Below are positions 1 through 7,585 of a stretch of 12,646 nt of DNA, piece by piece; positions within the stretch are counted from its first letter, which is position 1, and the number at the start of each line of letters is the position of its first letter. The DNA is taken from NCBI GenBank assembly GCA_934700375.1, contig CAKUXT010000037.1:1-12646 (forward strand), read 5' to 3'. Source of the DNA: an uncultured Bacilli bacterium (GTDB lineage Bacteria; Bacillota_I; Bacilli_A; RFN20; CAG-288). A program made the translations under genes and the position numbers. Under the pieces are notes generated by a model. That model saw only the letters and a program-made list of their open reading frames with translations, searched no databases and had not been told where the DNA came from.

Positions 1-1
1 T

Positions 2-997
2 CTTAACGCCGAACCTAACATCGTCGTCAACTCTGGATTAGGAAGTGCACAGATGGCAAAAGACGAAGTCGAATACTGCAACGGAAGTCAAGGAAGATAT
101 GCATCTCTCCGCCCTCAGAAAGAGAGCTACAACGTGAAGTACTTCTCTATCGGAAACGAGATGAATGGCGATTGGCAGTTAGGACATACTGACATCAACA
201 CTTACACAGAAAGACATAACACCTTTGCCAAAGCGATGAAAAGCGTCGATCCGAACATCAAGATCATCGCAGTCGGAGACAACGCATCCTCTTGGACACA
301 GGCTATGGTGAATGCATGTAAGAGTCAAATGGATTACACAAGCGAACACTTCTACGCCGAAAGAGTCGAAGACAATGTCAAAGATCATATCCTCTCCATG
401 AAGAAACAGGCTGAGATGAGAATCAACAATCACCGCAACATCAATGGAATCGGTGATATCAAGATGGCCATTGATGAATACGCCTATATGAATGCAGAAG
501 TCCCTTCCAGAATGAAGGACGGCATGGGCATAGCAAGCGGTGTCAATGAGATGATCAAAAACGGAGATGTCGTATCTATCGCCTGTTACTCCTCTACTGT
601 CAATGCAACACAAGGACAGATCATCACCGATAACTTCGCCTCTTACTTAGAAGGAAGCGGATATGCATTGTCTCTCTATAAAGACAATCTCAAGAATCAC
701 TATCTCCCCATGAAGTATCGTCTCTCATCAGGCGATGAATACTATGAGGCGATCATGACGATCAACAAAGAGAAGAACGAAGTCGCTCTTGCAGTCATCA
801 ATACGACAGACAAGATTCTGAAATTCACCAACAGACTTTTCAAGAAAGGTATCACACAGGATATCGTCCAAGGTGAATTCCTAGAATCTACAAACTCCTC
901 TAAAGGAGATGAACTGAAACGAACAAAGCGCACCCTAAATGCCGAATATGCAGTAGTCGAGCCTATGTCGATATCCGTGACGACGTTGAAACTATGA
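2..997 (+). CDS. GH51 alpha-L-arabinofuranosidase, C-terminal part (5' end outside window)
   Basis: The frame is open from base 2, so the gene starts before the window; the Met at 53 is internal. About 331 residues are visible, roughly the last two thirds of a usual ~500-residue GH51 enzyme. The acid/base motif of GH51 is clear: SIGNEMNGDWQLGH, with the Glu at bases 158-160. The nucleophile region follows as KMAIDEYAYMN, with the Glu at 476-478. The part from about 680 onward is the C-terminal beta domain expected in this family. GH51 enzymes are retaining glycosidases that release terminal L-arabinofuranose from arabinan, arabinoxylan or arabino-oligosaccharides; most Bacillota members are cytoplasmic, but the N-terminus needed to check for a signal peptide is absent here. 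The stop (TGA) lies 16 nt before the likely start of the first MORN lipoprotein, so they are probably cotranscribed. Family assignment is firm; substrate is inferred. Confidence 0.88.
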   Translation, partial: LNAEPNIVVNSGLGSAQMAKDEVEYCNGSQGRYASLRPQKESYNVKYFSIGNEMNGDWQLGHTDINTYTERHNTFAKAMKSVDPNIKIIAVGDNASSWTQAMVNACKSQMDYTSEHFYAERVEDNVKDHILSMKKQAEMRINNHRNINGIGDIKMAIDEYAYMNAEVPSRMKDGMGIASGVNEMIKNGDVVSIACYSSTVNATQGQIITDNFASYLEGSGYALSLYKDNLKNHYLPMKYRLSSGDEYYEAIMTINKEKNEVALAVINTTDKILKFTNRLFKKGITQDIVQGEFLESTNSSKGDELKRTKRTLNAEYAVVEPMSISVTTLKL

Positions 998-1000
998 CAT

Positions 1001-1005
1001 GGAGG
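1001..1005 (+). promoter_or_regulatory. Ribosome binding site that fixes the start of the first MORN lipoprotein
   Basis: GGAGG ends 8 nt before ATG 1014. The upstream in-frame ATG at 999 overlaps this site and has no Shine-Dalgarno of its own, so 1014 is the better start. Confidence 0.8.
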
Positions 1006-1013
1006 TAAAGAAA

Positions 1014-2237
1014 ATGAAAAAGAATGTCATGATGTTACTCTCTCTCATCCTCTCCTTAGGCTTAGCAGGCTGTGGAAACAACACAGAAAAGAAAACTGAT
1101 GCACCGACTGAAAAGCCAAGTGTCAATGAAACCACAAAGCCAACTGAAGCACCTGCAACTGAAGCTAAGCCGCCTGTCACTGAAGCCGTCAAAACACCTT
1201 TGGCTAGCATCAGCAATTTCAAAGTCATTCGTAATGAAGAAGGAAAATGGGTGGTTCAGTTTGATGCTGTCGAACATGCAACGACCTATCTTCTCAACGT
1301 GAAAATCGGTGAAAGCAGCTTTATCGATGCTGAAATCACAAACGATCACATCATCAATCCTGGAGCAGATGCCGGAACTTATACTTTCTCTTTAGTCGCA
1401 AGCGATTCGACAAAAACATATCTTGATTCTGAAGCAGCCACATTTGAAATCGTCGTCGAACTCTATAACGACACCGATATCGAAGGCATCAAATACACAG
1501 GAAGAAAAGAAAACAACATTCCTGTCGGAAACTATCATATCGTCTATGCTGATGGCTCTACATTCGATGGAACACTGACTGAAGAGTTCAAGAGAGCAAA
1601 TGGCAAACATCAGTATCCTAACAAGATGTACTATGAAGGCGAATTCGTAAACGATCAGTTTGAAGGCGAAGGTATGTTCACCTGGTCGATGACTGGAAAC
1701 TGGAAAGACGGAAACACCTATAAAGGAAAATTCGTCGGCGGAAACTACAACGAACAGGTCGGCACCTACTATACAGCCGCCAACTGGACAAGACCGATTG
1801 ATTATAATGGCATCTTGAACTTCACCGGAACAATGGGTCCCGCTTTCGGTGCTCCTGGTAAAGCAGGAACAACAGGAAAAGGTGAATTCTCCTTTGCAAA
1901 CAACAGCATCTATAGCGGCGACTTGCTTAAAGGCGCTAATGACTGGGACTTCATGCGTTCCGGTTGGGGAAAGAACACCTGGACTGTAACAGAACCAGCA
2001 GGATGGATCACAGGCGGTGATGCTTCCTACACCATCGACAACTTCGAAGGTCAGTTCGATCAGCCTGCACACGGCTGGATCTATGGTGATGGCATCTGGT
2101 ACTTCAAGAAGGACGGAAAGCCTTTCGGCTATGTCAAAGGCAGTTGGGATGGCGGAACTCGTCTTGGTGCCAACACCATGGAACTCACCATTCAGGAAGA
2201 ATACAAGGACGCCAAAGATCTGACTCCTGCAATCTAA
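1014..2237 (+). CDS. Lipoprotein with FN3-like domain and MORN repeats
   Basis: Starting at ATG 1014 this is 407 residues. Residues 1-20 are a lipoprotein signal peptide ending in lipobox LAGC (Cys20), so the mature protein should be lipid-anchored on the outer face of the membrane. Residues ~25-62 are a Thr/Pro/Glu/Lys-rich linker suited to spanning the wall. Residues ~63-150 resemble a fibronectin type III-like beta sandwich (the WVVQFDAVEHATTYLLNV pattern). Residues ~160-380 hold degenerate MORN repeats, such as YYEGEFVNDQFEGEGMFTW and TYKGKF. Unlike its two downstream neighbours it has no SGNH motifs. It shares local patterns with the next protein (VGTYY / IGTMYY; WIYGDGIWYF / WIYGNGVMYF), which suggests old tandem duplication. 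I know of no assigned function; a binding or scaffold role in glycan handling is inferred from the operon only. TAA stop, 4 nt before the next ATG. Confidence 0.82.
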   Translation: MKKNVMMLLSLILSLGLAGCGNNTEKKTDAPTEKPSVNETTKPTEAPATEAKPPVTEAVKTPLASISNFKVIRNEEGKWVVQFDAVEHATTYLLNVKIGESSFIDAEITNDHIINPGADAGTYTFSLVASDSTKTYLDSEAATFEIVVELYNDTDIEGIKYTGRKENNIPVGNYHIVYADGSTFDGTLTEEFKRANGKHQYPNKMYYEGEFVNDQFEGEGMFTWSMTGNWKDGNTYKGKFVGGNYNEQVGTYYTAANWTRPIDYNGILNFTGTMGPAFGAPGKAGTTGKGEFSFANNSIYSGDLLKGANDWDFMRSGWGKNTWTVTEPAGWITGGDASYTIDNFEGQFDQPAHGWIYGDGIWYFKKDGKPFGYVKGSWDGGTRLGANTMELTIQEEYKDAKDLTPAI

Positions 2238-2241
2238 GACA

Positions 2242-3810
2242 ATGAAAAAGTTATTGAAGTCTCTGCTTCTGTTATCTTTTCTCCCTGTGGCTTTGACTTC
2301 CTGCTCTCATGAAGAGAAGCCAACAACAAGTGAAATGAAAGAAACAGAAGTTCAAGAAAAACTAGAAGAAGTGAAAGATTATGTCTTATCCCCTGATGCT
2401 ACCTATACCGGTAGCATCAACGATAAAAAAGAACTCTCCGGAAAAGGTGTCATCAAATACAAGAACAAAGACACCTTGACTGGACAGTTCAAAAACAATA
2501 AGCCTGATGGTGAGATGCTCTATACCATCTATGAATCAGGAGATACCTTCAAAGGAACAGGCGAATTCTTAGAAAACTATCTGTTCTCCTTTCTGGAAGG
2601 AAAGTACTCTTACGCAAAAAACAAGAGAACTTACGAAGGAAAATTCAAAAACAACCTCTTCGATGATGATAATGCAGTCTTCTCATTCGGAACTGGGACT
2701 TCCTATCATGGTCCCTTTAGAGAAGGAAGCAATATCGGTCAGATCGGAACAATGTACTATCCGCCCTCTGTCATGAAAGGCGAAGGTGTCTGGTGGATCA
2801 AAGGAAAGATGATTGCCTTAGGAAAAGTCCAAGGCAACACCATCGTCAAAGGATTCATCCGCTTCAATGACCGCTCCACCTATGAAGGAGATATCTACTT
2901 CGATGGCGGAAGCGGATACTTCCGTTTGGGAGACGGCGTACAGGATTTCACCGAGTGCAATTACACCGGTGATATCGTCGGCGGTCCGAAGAACGAATAC
3001 CTGCATAAATATGTCGGAAAGTTCGACTATCGTATCTCCCAGTGGATCTACGGAAATGGTGTCATGTATTTCACTGATGTCAATCAAACGCCGACAAGCT
3101 ATCTGCCTGGATTCTACACCTCGACAAAACTCTTGAAGAGCTATGACGGAAACGAAGATGATATCGTTCTCCTTGAAGGTTACAACAAGAGCATGAAATG
3201 CGAATATCATCCTCAGCAGGGAAGAGTCGATTCCTATCTTTCCAAATATGGAAAGAAACAGGCCAAGATCCTCTTTGCCGGAGACAGCTATCTCGATATG
3301 TGGCAAAGAGAGTACAACATCACAAGTTACGAAGATGATATGAAAGGCTACGACTGTATCAATGTCGGAATCGGCGGAACAATCTGGGAAGAGTGGAACT
3401 ATCTAAGAGAGAATCTTGTTCTCCCTTATTGCAGTGATCAGATTGTCTTCCATTTAGGATTCAATGATCTTCATATGGGTGCAACACCTAAAGAAGCCTT
3501 TGCTTCCGCAAAGAAGATGATCGAAGGAATCAGAAAAGAGAGACCTGCTATCCGATTCTATCTTCTCTCAGTCGAGCCCTCTCCTGCCTTCTCTTCCTAT
3601 CTTGCTTTAGAGAAGGAGCTCAACAAGCTCTACAAAGAATACGCAGACAGTGATACGAATATCCATTTCATCAACTCTGCATCCTTATTCATGAATGGTG
3701 AAAACACCATCTCTGACTTATCCTCCTACTTCATCTCCGATATGGTTCACATGAACAAAAAGGGATATGACAGATGGGTGAAGCTGATCAAAGAAAGCAT
3801 TGATGCTTAG
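2242..3810 (+). CDS. MORN-repeat lipoprotein fused to an SGNH/GDSL hydrolase
   Basis: This is a 522-residue protein. Residues 1-21 are a lipoprotein signal peptide (lipobox LTSC, Cys21). Residues ~55-280 contain MORN repeats (TYEGKFKNN, TYEGDIYFDG and others) with irregular spacers. Residues ~341-522 are an SGNH hydrolase with all blocks: block I FAGDSYLDMW (Ser349), block II NVGIGGT (Gly378/379), block III GFND (Asn408) and block V DMVH (Asp500, His503). An active serine esterase is therefore expected. SGNH enzymes of this kind usually remove acetyl or other acyl groups from glycans or lipids; beside GH51 and GH32 genes a carbohydrate esterase acting outside the cell is the best guess. No Shine-Dalgarno is visible before ATG 2242 and the preceding stop is 4 nt away, so translation is probably coupled to the upstream gene. 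The start is supported by the signal peptide. TAG stop. Confidence 0.85.
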   Translation: MKKLLKSLLLLSFLPVALTSCSHEEKPTTSEMKETEVQEKLEEVKDYVLSPDATYTGSINDKKELSGKGVIKYKNKDTLTGQFKNNKPDGEMLYTIYESGDTFKGTGEFLENYLFSFLEGKYSYAKNKRTYEGKFKNNLFDDDNAVFSFGTGTSYHGPFREGSNIGQIGTMYYPPSVMKGEGVWWIKGKMIALGKVQGNTIVKGFIRFNDRSTYEGDIYFDGGSGYFRLGDGVQDFTECNYTGDIVGGPKNEYLHKYVGKFDYRISQWIYGNGVMYFTDVNQTPTSYLPGFYTSTKLLKSYDGNEDDIVLLEGYNKSMKCEYHPQQGRVDSYLSKYGKKQAKILFAGDSYLDMWQREYNITSYEDDMKGYDCINVGIGGTIWEEWNYLRENLVLPYCSDQIVFHLGFNDLHMGATPKEAFASAKKMIEGIRKERPAIRFYLLSVEPSPAFSSYLALEKELNKLYKEYADSDTNIHFINSASLFMNGENTISDLSSYFISDMVHMNKKGYDRWVKLIKESIDA

Positions 3811-3822
3811 AAAGGAAAAATC

Positions 3823-4578
3823 ATGAAAAAATCAAAAGCAGCCATCGGATTGCTCAGCATGCTGTTGCTTTGCTCTTGTGGAAACACACCAAAAGCAAGC
3901 GAAACACAGACGCCGACGACAGAAAAAGAAGTCGATACAGACAACGGATACTTTGAAAGAGAAGACGTTGAAGGAAACCTCTACAAAGGAAACTTCGTCA
4001 ACGGCTTATATGACGGATACGGCGTCATGGAATATGCTACCGGAACCGTCTATGAAGGAACCTGGAAAGAAGGGAAGTGGGAAGGTACCTGCAAGATCAC
4101 ATGGGATTCCGGATGCATCTATTCCGGTCAAGCTCATGATGGCGCGATGCACGGCATCGGCTACATGATCTGGACGATGGGTGATTACTACTACGGCGAA
4201 TGGAGAAACGGCAATCCTAACGGCGCCGGAACAAAGTACTACATGGTCGACTCCACCGCTGAAGATGTCCAGCATCAGTACAACATCTATACCGGCGATA
4301 TGAAGAACGGCCTCAAAATCGGAAAAGGCACAATGAGATATTCATTCGGTGCCATGTACGACGGAGACTGGGATAACGATGTCCGTCAGGGACATGGAAC
4401 TGTCTACTGGGAACCCGGTACTGAATTCCTGAAGTTTGAAGGCGACTTCAAAAACGACTGGATTGATGGACAGGGTACTATGTATTACTCCGATGGAAGA
4501 ATCATCTCCGGAACCTTCAAAGGTGTCGACCTGGTTTCAGGCGACAAGGAGGTGGCATCCTTGCAATCCTTTCGTTAA
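3823..4578 (+). CDS. MORN-repeat lipoprotein (5' part of a frameshifted MORN-SGNH gene)
   Basis: ATG 3823 is preceded by AAAGGA at 3811-3816, 12 nt after the previous stop. The 251-residue frame starts with a signal peptide ending in SC (Cys19; Cys17 is a second possibility), then a short polar linker. From Tyr54 to about residue 233 come seven to eight of the cleanest MORN repeats in the window at a period near 23 residues, for example YKGNFVNGLYDGYG, YEGTWKEGKWEG, YYGEWRNGNPNGAG, YDGDWDNDVRQGHG and FEGDFKNDWIDGQG. The frame then runs into TAA at 4576-4578 a few codons after the last repeat. An SGNH hydrolase in the +1 frame follows directly, and its sister gene upstream has the same domain order as a single protein, so this is read as the first half of one broken gene. 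If translated alone it would still be an anchored MORN protein without an enzyme domain. Confidence 0.8.
   Translation: MKKSKAAIGLLSMLLLCSCGNTPKASETQTPTTEKEVDTDNGYFEREDVEGNLYKGNFVNGLYDGYGVMEYATGTVYEGTWKEGKWEGTCKITWDSGCIYSGQAHDGAMHGIGYMIWTMGDYYYGEWRNGNPNGAGTKYYMVDSTAEDVQHQYNIYTGDMKNGLKIGKGTMRYSFGAMYDGDWDNDVRQGHGTVYWEPGTEFLKFEGDFKNDWIDGQGTMYYSDGRIISGTFKGVDLVSGDKEVASLQSFR
4546..4578 (+). other. +1 frame break between MORN and SGNH halves, with SD-like AAGGAGG
   Basis: The MORN frame (frame 1) ends at TAA 4576-4578 while the SGNH domain continues in frame 2. Removing one T from TTT at 4570-4572 joins them as ...ASLQSFVNREKNT..., with no stop; a ribosome slipping from UUU to UUC there would give the same product. 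A perfect AAGGAGG at 4546-4552 lies 17 nt upstream. That spacing does not match the prfB +1 site, and no frame-2 start codon sits at usable distance, so its role is doubtful. Confidence 0.6.
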
Positions 4579-5179
4579 CCGAGAAAAGAATACAGATCTC
4601 TCTTCTTCCACGCTGATGTTAGGAGCTTCCTATTTCTCCTTCTGGAAGAGTGTAAAAGAAGATATCGGAGGAGACTTCAAGCCTGTCAACTTTGCAATCG
4701 GCGGAACGACCGCAGATTTCTGGAGCAAGAATGTCAAAGAACTCGATAATCTGACTTCGGCTCCCAAAAGAGTTCTCATCAGAATGGGCGGAAATGACTT
4801 CTCCCAGAATAAGACAGTAGAAGAGACAACCGCCGCTATCAGTCATGTCATCGATTATCTCTTAGCAAGATTCCCAGAGGCAGAGATTGACTACACACCT
4901 CTTGTCCCCTCGCCCTGTAAGATGAATGACGGAAGAAATGAAAATCAGCAGGCTCTGAACAAAGAAGTCAAAGCGATCATCAAGAATAAAGCGCTTGATC
5001 GACTCAGATACTTTGAGACAGAAGATTTCGTCTATCTTCCCAAAGGCGAAAAGAGCAAATACTACGATAAGAACAAAGACTTATACTTGAATGAGAGTTT
5101 CTATTTGGATGATGCTCTTCACTTCAACGAAAAAGGCTATAAGGCCTTTGGAGAAGCGCTTCGTCCCTATCTGGTATAA
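4574..5179 (+). CDS. SGNH/GDSL hydrolase domain (3' part of the frameshifted MORN-SGNH gene)
   Basis: This frame-2 segment holds about 200 residues of an SGNH hydrolase. Block I is LMLGASYFSFW (Ser at 4628-4630; GAS in place of GDS, a variation I recall from related Bacillota acylhydrolases). Block II is NFAIGGTTADFW, block III MGGND (Asn 4793-4795), and block V DALHF (Asp 5111-5113, His 5120-5122). All catalytic positions are therefore kept. The frame is open back to ATG 4436, but the stretch 4436-4570 only overlaps real MORN codons, so that start is not credible. ATG 4616 lies just before block I and has no Shine-Dalgarno. The segment therefore looks like the C-terminal domain of the preceding lipoprotein; with the frame restored the fusion would be about 451 residues. 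The intact catalytic residues argue that the lesion is recent, a sequence error, or bypassed. TAA stop, 23 nt before GH32. Confidence 0.72.
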   Translation, partial: VNREKNTDLSSSTLMLGASYFSFWKSVKEDIGGDFKPVNFAIGGTTADFWSKNVKELDNLTSAPKRVLIRMGGNDFSQNKTVEETTAAISHVIDYLLARFPEAEIDYTPLVPSPCKMNDGRNENQQALNKEVKAIIKNKALDRLRYFETEDFVYLPKGEKSKYYDKNKDLYLNESFYLDDALHFNEKGYKAFGEALRPYLV

Positions 5180-5202
5180 AATAAAGAAAGGAGATAAACG
5201 CC

Positions 5203-6654
5203 ATGAAAGATTTAAATCAGGCCAATGACTATCTGAAGAAAAGAAAAGTCATCAAAGACGAGTTTCGACCTTCCTATCATCTTTCCCCCACTTATGGATG
5301 GTGCAACGATCCTCACGGCATCGTTTACTTTCATGGTGTTTATCATATCTTCTTTCAATACAACCCTTATGATACGAAAGCCGAAAATGTATTCTGGGGC
5401 CATGTGACAAGCAAAGACCTAATTCATTTCTCTAAAACAACTTGTGCAATCGCTCCTGATATGCCTTATGACAATTCTGGTTGTTGGTCGGGTTCTTCTA
5501 TTGTCATAAACGATAAACTCTATTTAGTCTACACTGGATTCTCGCTACATGATGATGGCAAATACTACCAGACTGTCAACATCGCAGAAAGCGAAGACGG
5601 ATTCACCTTTGTAAAGTCCTCTCTCAATCCGATCATCGACAGCAAAGATATTCCCTCCTGTGCTTCCATCTATGACTTCAGAGATCCTTGTGTCTTTGAA
5701 AGAGACAATAAACTCTATATCATCATCGGAAGCAAATCGATGGACGAGAAAGAAGCGATGCTTCTTCTCTATGAAGGAGAAGACATTCATCATTTCCGCT
5801 TCTTGAAGAAGCTGGTCTCTTCCTCATCTTTTGGTACGATGTTCGAATGCCCGAATCTTGTCACTTTTGCTGACAGAGACTACATCATCATGTCACCTCA
5901 GAACATCAAAGAGAAGAATGGTGATTTTGCAAATGTCTCCTCTTGTGTTTACTTCCCTTTGGATAAAGATTTCATCCATAAGGAACAGCACATAGAGAAA
6001 GTCAAAGAGATCGATCATGGTTTGGAATTCTATGCTCCAACTGTCTACGATAAAGAAAAACTTGTTGTCAGCTGGATGCAGATGTGGGGAAGAAGATATT
6101 ATCTTGATGAAATCAGAAACGATTTCATCAACTCCTTCTCCCTGTTCAAAAAGATAGTCGAAAACAAAGATGGAGAACTCTCCTTCATTCCGCTTGATAT
6201 GAAAGACGTTATGAAGGAAGTCAGAAACGAAACAATCCTTTTAGACGGCAAGAAAGAAATATCAAGAAGTGATTCTTCTCGCTTCAGGTTATCCTTTGAT
6301 AAGAAAGACGACCTGATGATGACGTTCTCTTTCTTCGATTCTAAAAAAGACACTGTCTATTTCAGAATCGATTGCAGAAACAATCGATATGAATTAGATA
6401 GAAGAGGAGTTTCCATTCCGTTATTAGGAGTTGATCCATCCTTTGCAAAGACCGGATTCCGTTATCTTAACAAAAAGATTCCATCCCATCTTGAATTCGA
6501 TATCTATGTCGATAAGAGTTATGTCGAAATCTTCTTTGATGATTACAAAGAAAGCTTCTCTTTCATCAACTTCTCAAAGGAAAGTGGATTCTCCATAGAG
6601 AGCAATATGCCTCTATCCGTTATAATGAAAGAAGAAATAATCGAGGTTAAATAA
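5203..6654 (+). CDS. GH32 beta-fructosidase / sucrose-6-phosphate hydrolase
   Basis: This is a 483-residue enzyme with no signal peptide, so it should be cytoplasmic. AAAGGAG at 5187-5193 sits 9 nt before ATG 5203. The GH32 signatures appear in order. WCNDPHG carries nucleophile Asp36 (family usual WMNDPNG; the second Asn is His here). FWGH and GCWSGSS follow. FRDP has transition-state Asp161, and FECPN has acid/base Glu215. The C-terminal beta sandwich covers ~340-483 and includes DKSYVEIFFDD. Length fits bacterial SacA/ScrB-type enzymes, which hydrolyse sucrose, sucrose-6-phosphate or short fructans. Because the window shows an ABC ATPase and a fructokinase but no PTS gene, unphosphorylated sucrose or fructo-oligosaccharides may be the substrate; this is inference. 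The stop is one base from the fructokinase start. Confidence 0.9.
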   Translation: MKDLNQANDYLKKRKVIKDEFRPSYHLSPTYGWCNDPHGIVYFHGVYHIFFQYNPYDTKAENVFWGHVTSKDLIHFSKTTCAIAPDMPYDNSGCWSGSSIVINDKLYLVYTGFSLHDDGKYYQTVNIAESEDGFTFVKSSLNPIIDSKDIPSCASIYDFRDPCVFERDNKLYIIIGSKSMDEKEAMLLLYEGEDIHHFRFLKKLVSSSSFGTMFECPNLVTFADRDYIIMSPQNIKEKNGDFANVSSCVYFPLDKDFIHKEQHIEKVKEIDHGLEFYAPTVYDKEKLVVSWMQMWGRRYYLDEIRNDFINSFSLFKKIVENKDGELSFIPLDMKDVMKEVRNETILLDGKKEISRSDSSRFRLSFDKKDDLMMTFSFFDSKKDTVYFRIDCRNNRYELDRRGVSIPLLGVDPSFAKTGFRYLNKKIPSHLEFDIYVDKSYVEIFFDDYKESFSFINFSKESGFSIESNMPLSVIMKEEIIEVK

Positions 6655-6655
6655 T

Positions 6656-7585
6656 ATGATACTTGTCATCGGTGAAATTTTGATGGATATGATTGGAAAT
6701 ACTGCTAAAGATTCCTTAGATGTCATCGGAAAACTAGGCGGTGCTCCTTTCAATGTTGCAAGCGACTTGGCTGATTTATCCATTCCTGTCTCTTTCCATG
6801 GAGTCTTAGGAAAAGATGTCATCGGTGATTTCTTATCCGATCAATTGAAGGATGTGAAGGATAACTTATCCTTGTCTCTTTCAAGAAGAGAAGACAAGAT
6901 GACGACAATCGCCTTCTTCTTAAAGGACAAAGGCGATTTCCAGTTCTTAAGAAAAGCAGGTGCAGATTATGACTTCAATAAAGAAGAACTTCTCTCTCTT
7001 CCTTATCAGAGAGCATCTATTATCCACTTCGGTTCTCTTTTCCTTTCTGATAAAAACGCAAGAGAGACAATCTTCTCCGCAATCAAAGACTACAAGAAAG
7101 AAAAGAAACTCATCTCCTTTGATGTCAATTTCCGTTCTGATATTTTCAAAGAAGGAGAAGATTATCTCTCCTATTACAAAGAGATGATTTCATTAGCGGA
7201 TATCATCAAGACGACAACAGATGAATTAGAAATGCTGACAGGTGAAAAAGAACTGACAAGCGGCTTAAAGAAACTAGGCGAGCATAAAATCATCTTAATT
7301 ACAGATGGAAAGAATGGTTCCTATTCTTACTATCACAATCATCTCTATTTCAAAAAGAGCATTCCTGTAAAACCGATCGATACGATCGGATGCGGAGATT
7401 CCTTTATGGCAGGAAGTCTATCTTATTTATATAACAAAGATATCGACTCTTTGAAGGAAGAAGATATCGATGCATTATTAGAGCGTGGTAACTTATGCGG
7501 AAAGAAAACATGCCTCGTCACTGGGGCCTTACACGCCTATCGCTCTATCAATGATCTGGAGGACAAATATGAAACTGATCGATAA
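6656..7585 (+). CDS. PfkB-family sugar kinase, probably fructokinase
   Basis: This is a 309-residue ribokinase/PfkB-fold kinase. ATG 6656 starts one base after the GH32 stop, with GAGG at 6643-6646 as ribosome binding site. The N-terminal sugar-binding signature is KLGGAPFNVASDLA (~27-40), FDVNFRSDIF is near residue 160, and the C-terminal PfkB signature is DTIGCGDSFMAG with catalytic base Asp248. The usual Ala in the GAGD anion hole is Cys here, a mild deviation. Motif pattern and position next to GH32 point to fructokinase, which would phosphorylate the fructose released by GH32 to fructose-6-phosphate using ATP. Other PfkB sugars (ribose, 2-keto-3-deoxygluconate) cannot be excluded from sequence. 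Its 3' end overlaps the next gene by 17 nt, supporting translational coupling. Confidence 0.87.
   Translation: MILVIGEILMDMIGNTAKDSLDVIGKLGGAPFNVASDLADLSIPVSFHGVLGKDVIGDFLSDQLKDVKDNLSLSLSRREDKMTTIAFFLKDKGDFQFLRKAGADYDFNKEELLSLPYQRASIIHFGSLFLSDKNARETIFSAIKDYKKEKKLISFDVNFRSDIFKEGEDYLSYYKEMISLADIIKTTTDELEMLTGEKELTSGLKKLGEHKIILITDGKNGSYSYYHNHLYFKKSIPVKPIDTIGCGDSFMAGSLSYLYNKDIDSLKEEDIDALLERGNLCGKKTCLVTGALHAYRSINDLEDKYETDR
7558..7562 (+). promoter_or_regulatory. Ribosome binding site that fixes the start of the ABC ATPase
   Basis: GGAGG ends 6 nt before ATG 7569, inside the end of the kinase gene. It excludes the longer reading from ATG 7485, whose first 28 codons merely overlap kinase codons in another frame. 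Confidence 0.8.

Noticed and set aside
999..1013. ATG 999 as the start of the first MORN lipoprotein
   Set aside because: It overlaps the GGAGG site, lacks its own ribosome binding site and adds five residues before a complete signal peptide.
1392..2072. Minus-strand 226-codon open frame
   Set aside because: It is antisense to MORN repeats; the Cys/Val/Ile-rich product is typical of a shadow frame.
3985..4530. Repeated DNA pattern taken as a possible CRISPR or tandem DNA repeat
   Set aside because: The ~69-base periodicity comes from 23-residue MORN protein repeats; the DNA copies are diverged and no spacers exist.
4436..4573. ATG 4436 as start of the SGNH gene
   Set aside because: The codons overlap conserved MORN repeats read in the other frame and give no recognisable protein; no Shine-Dalgarno precedes it.
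7485..7568. N-terminal 28 residues before Met 7569 of the ABC ATPase
   Set aside because: They overlap the conserved end of the kinase gene in another frame, while GGAGG points to 7569.
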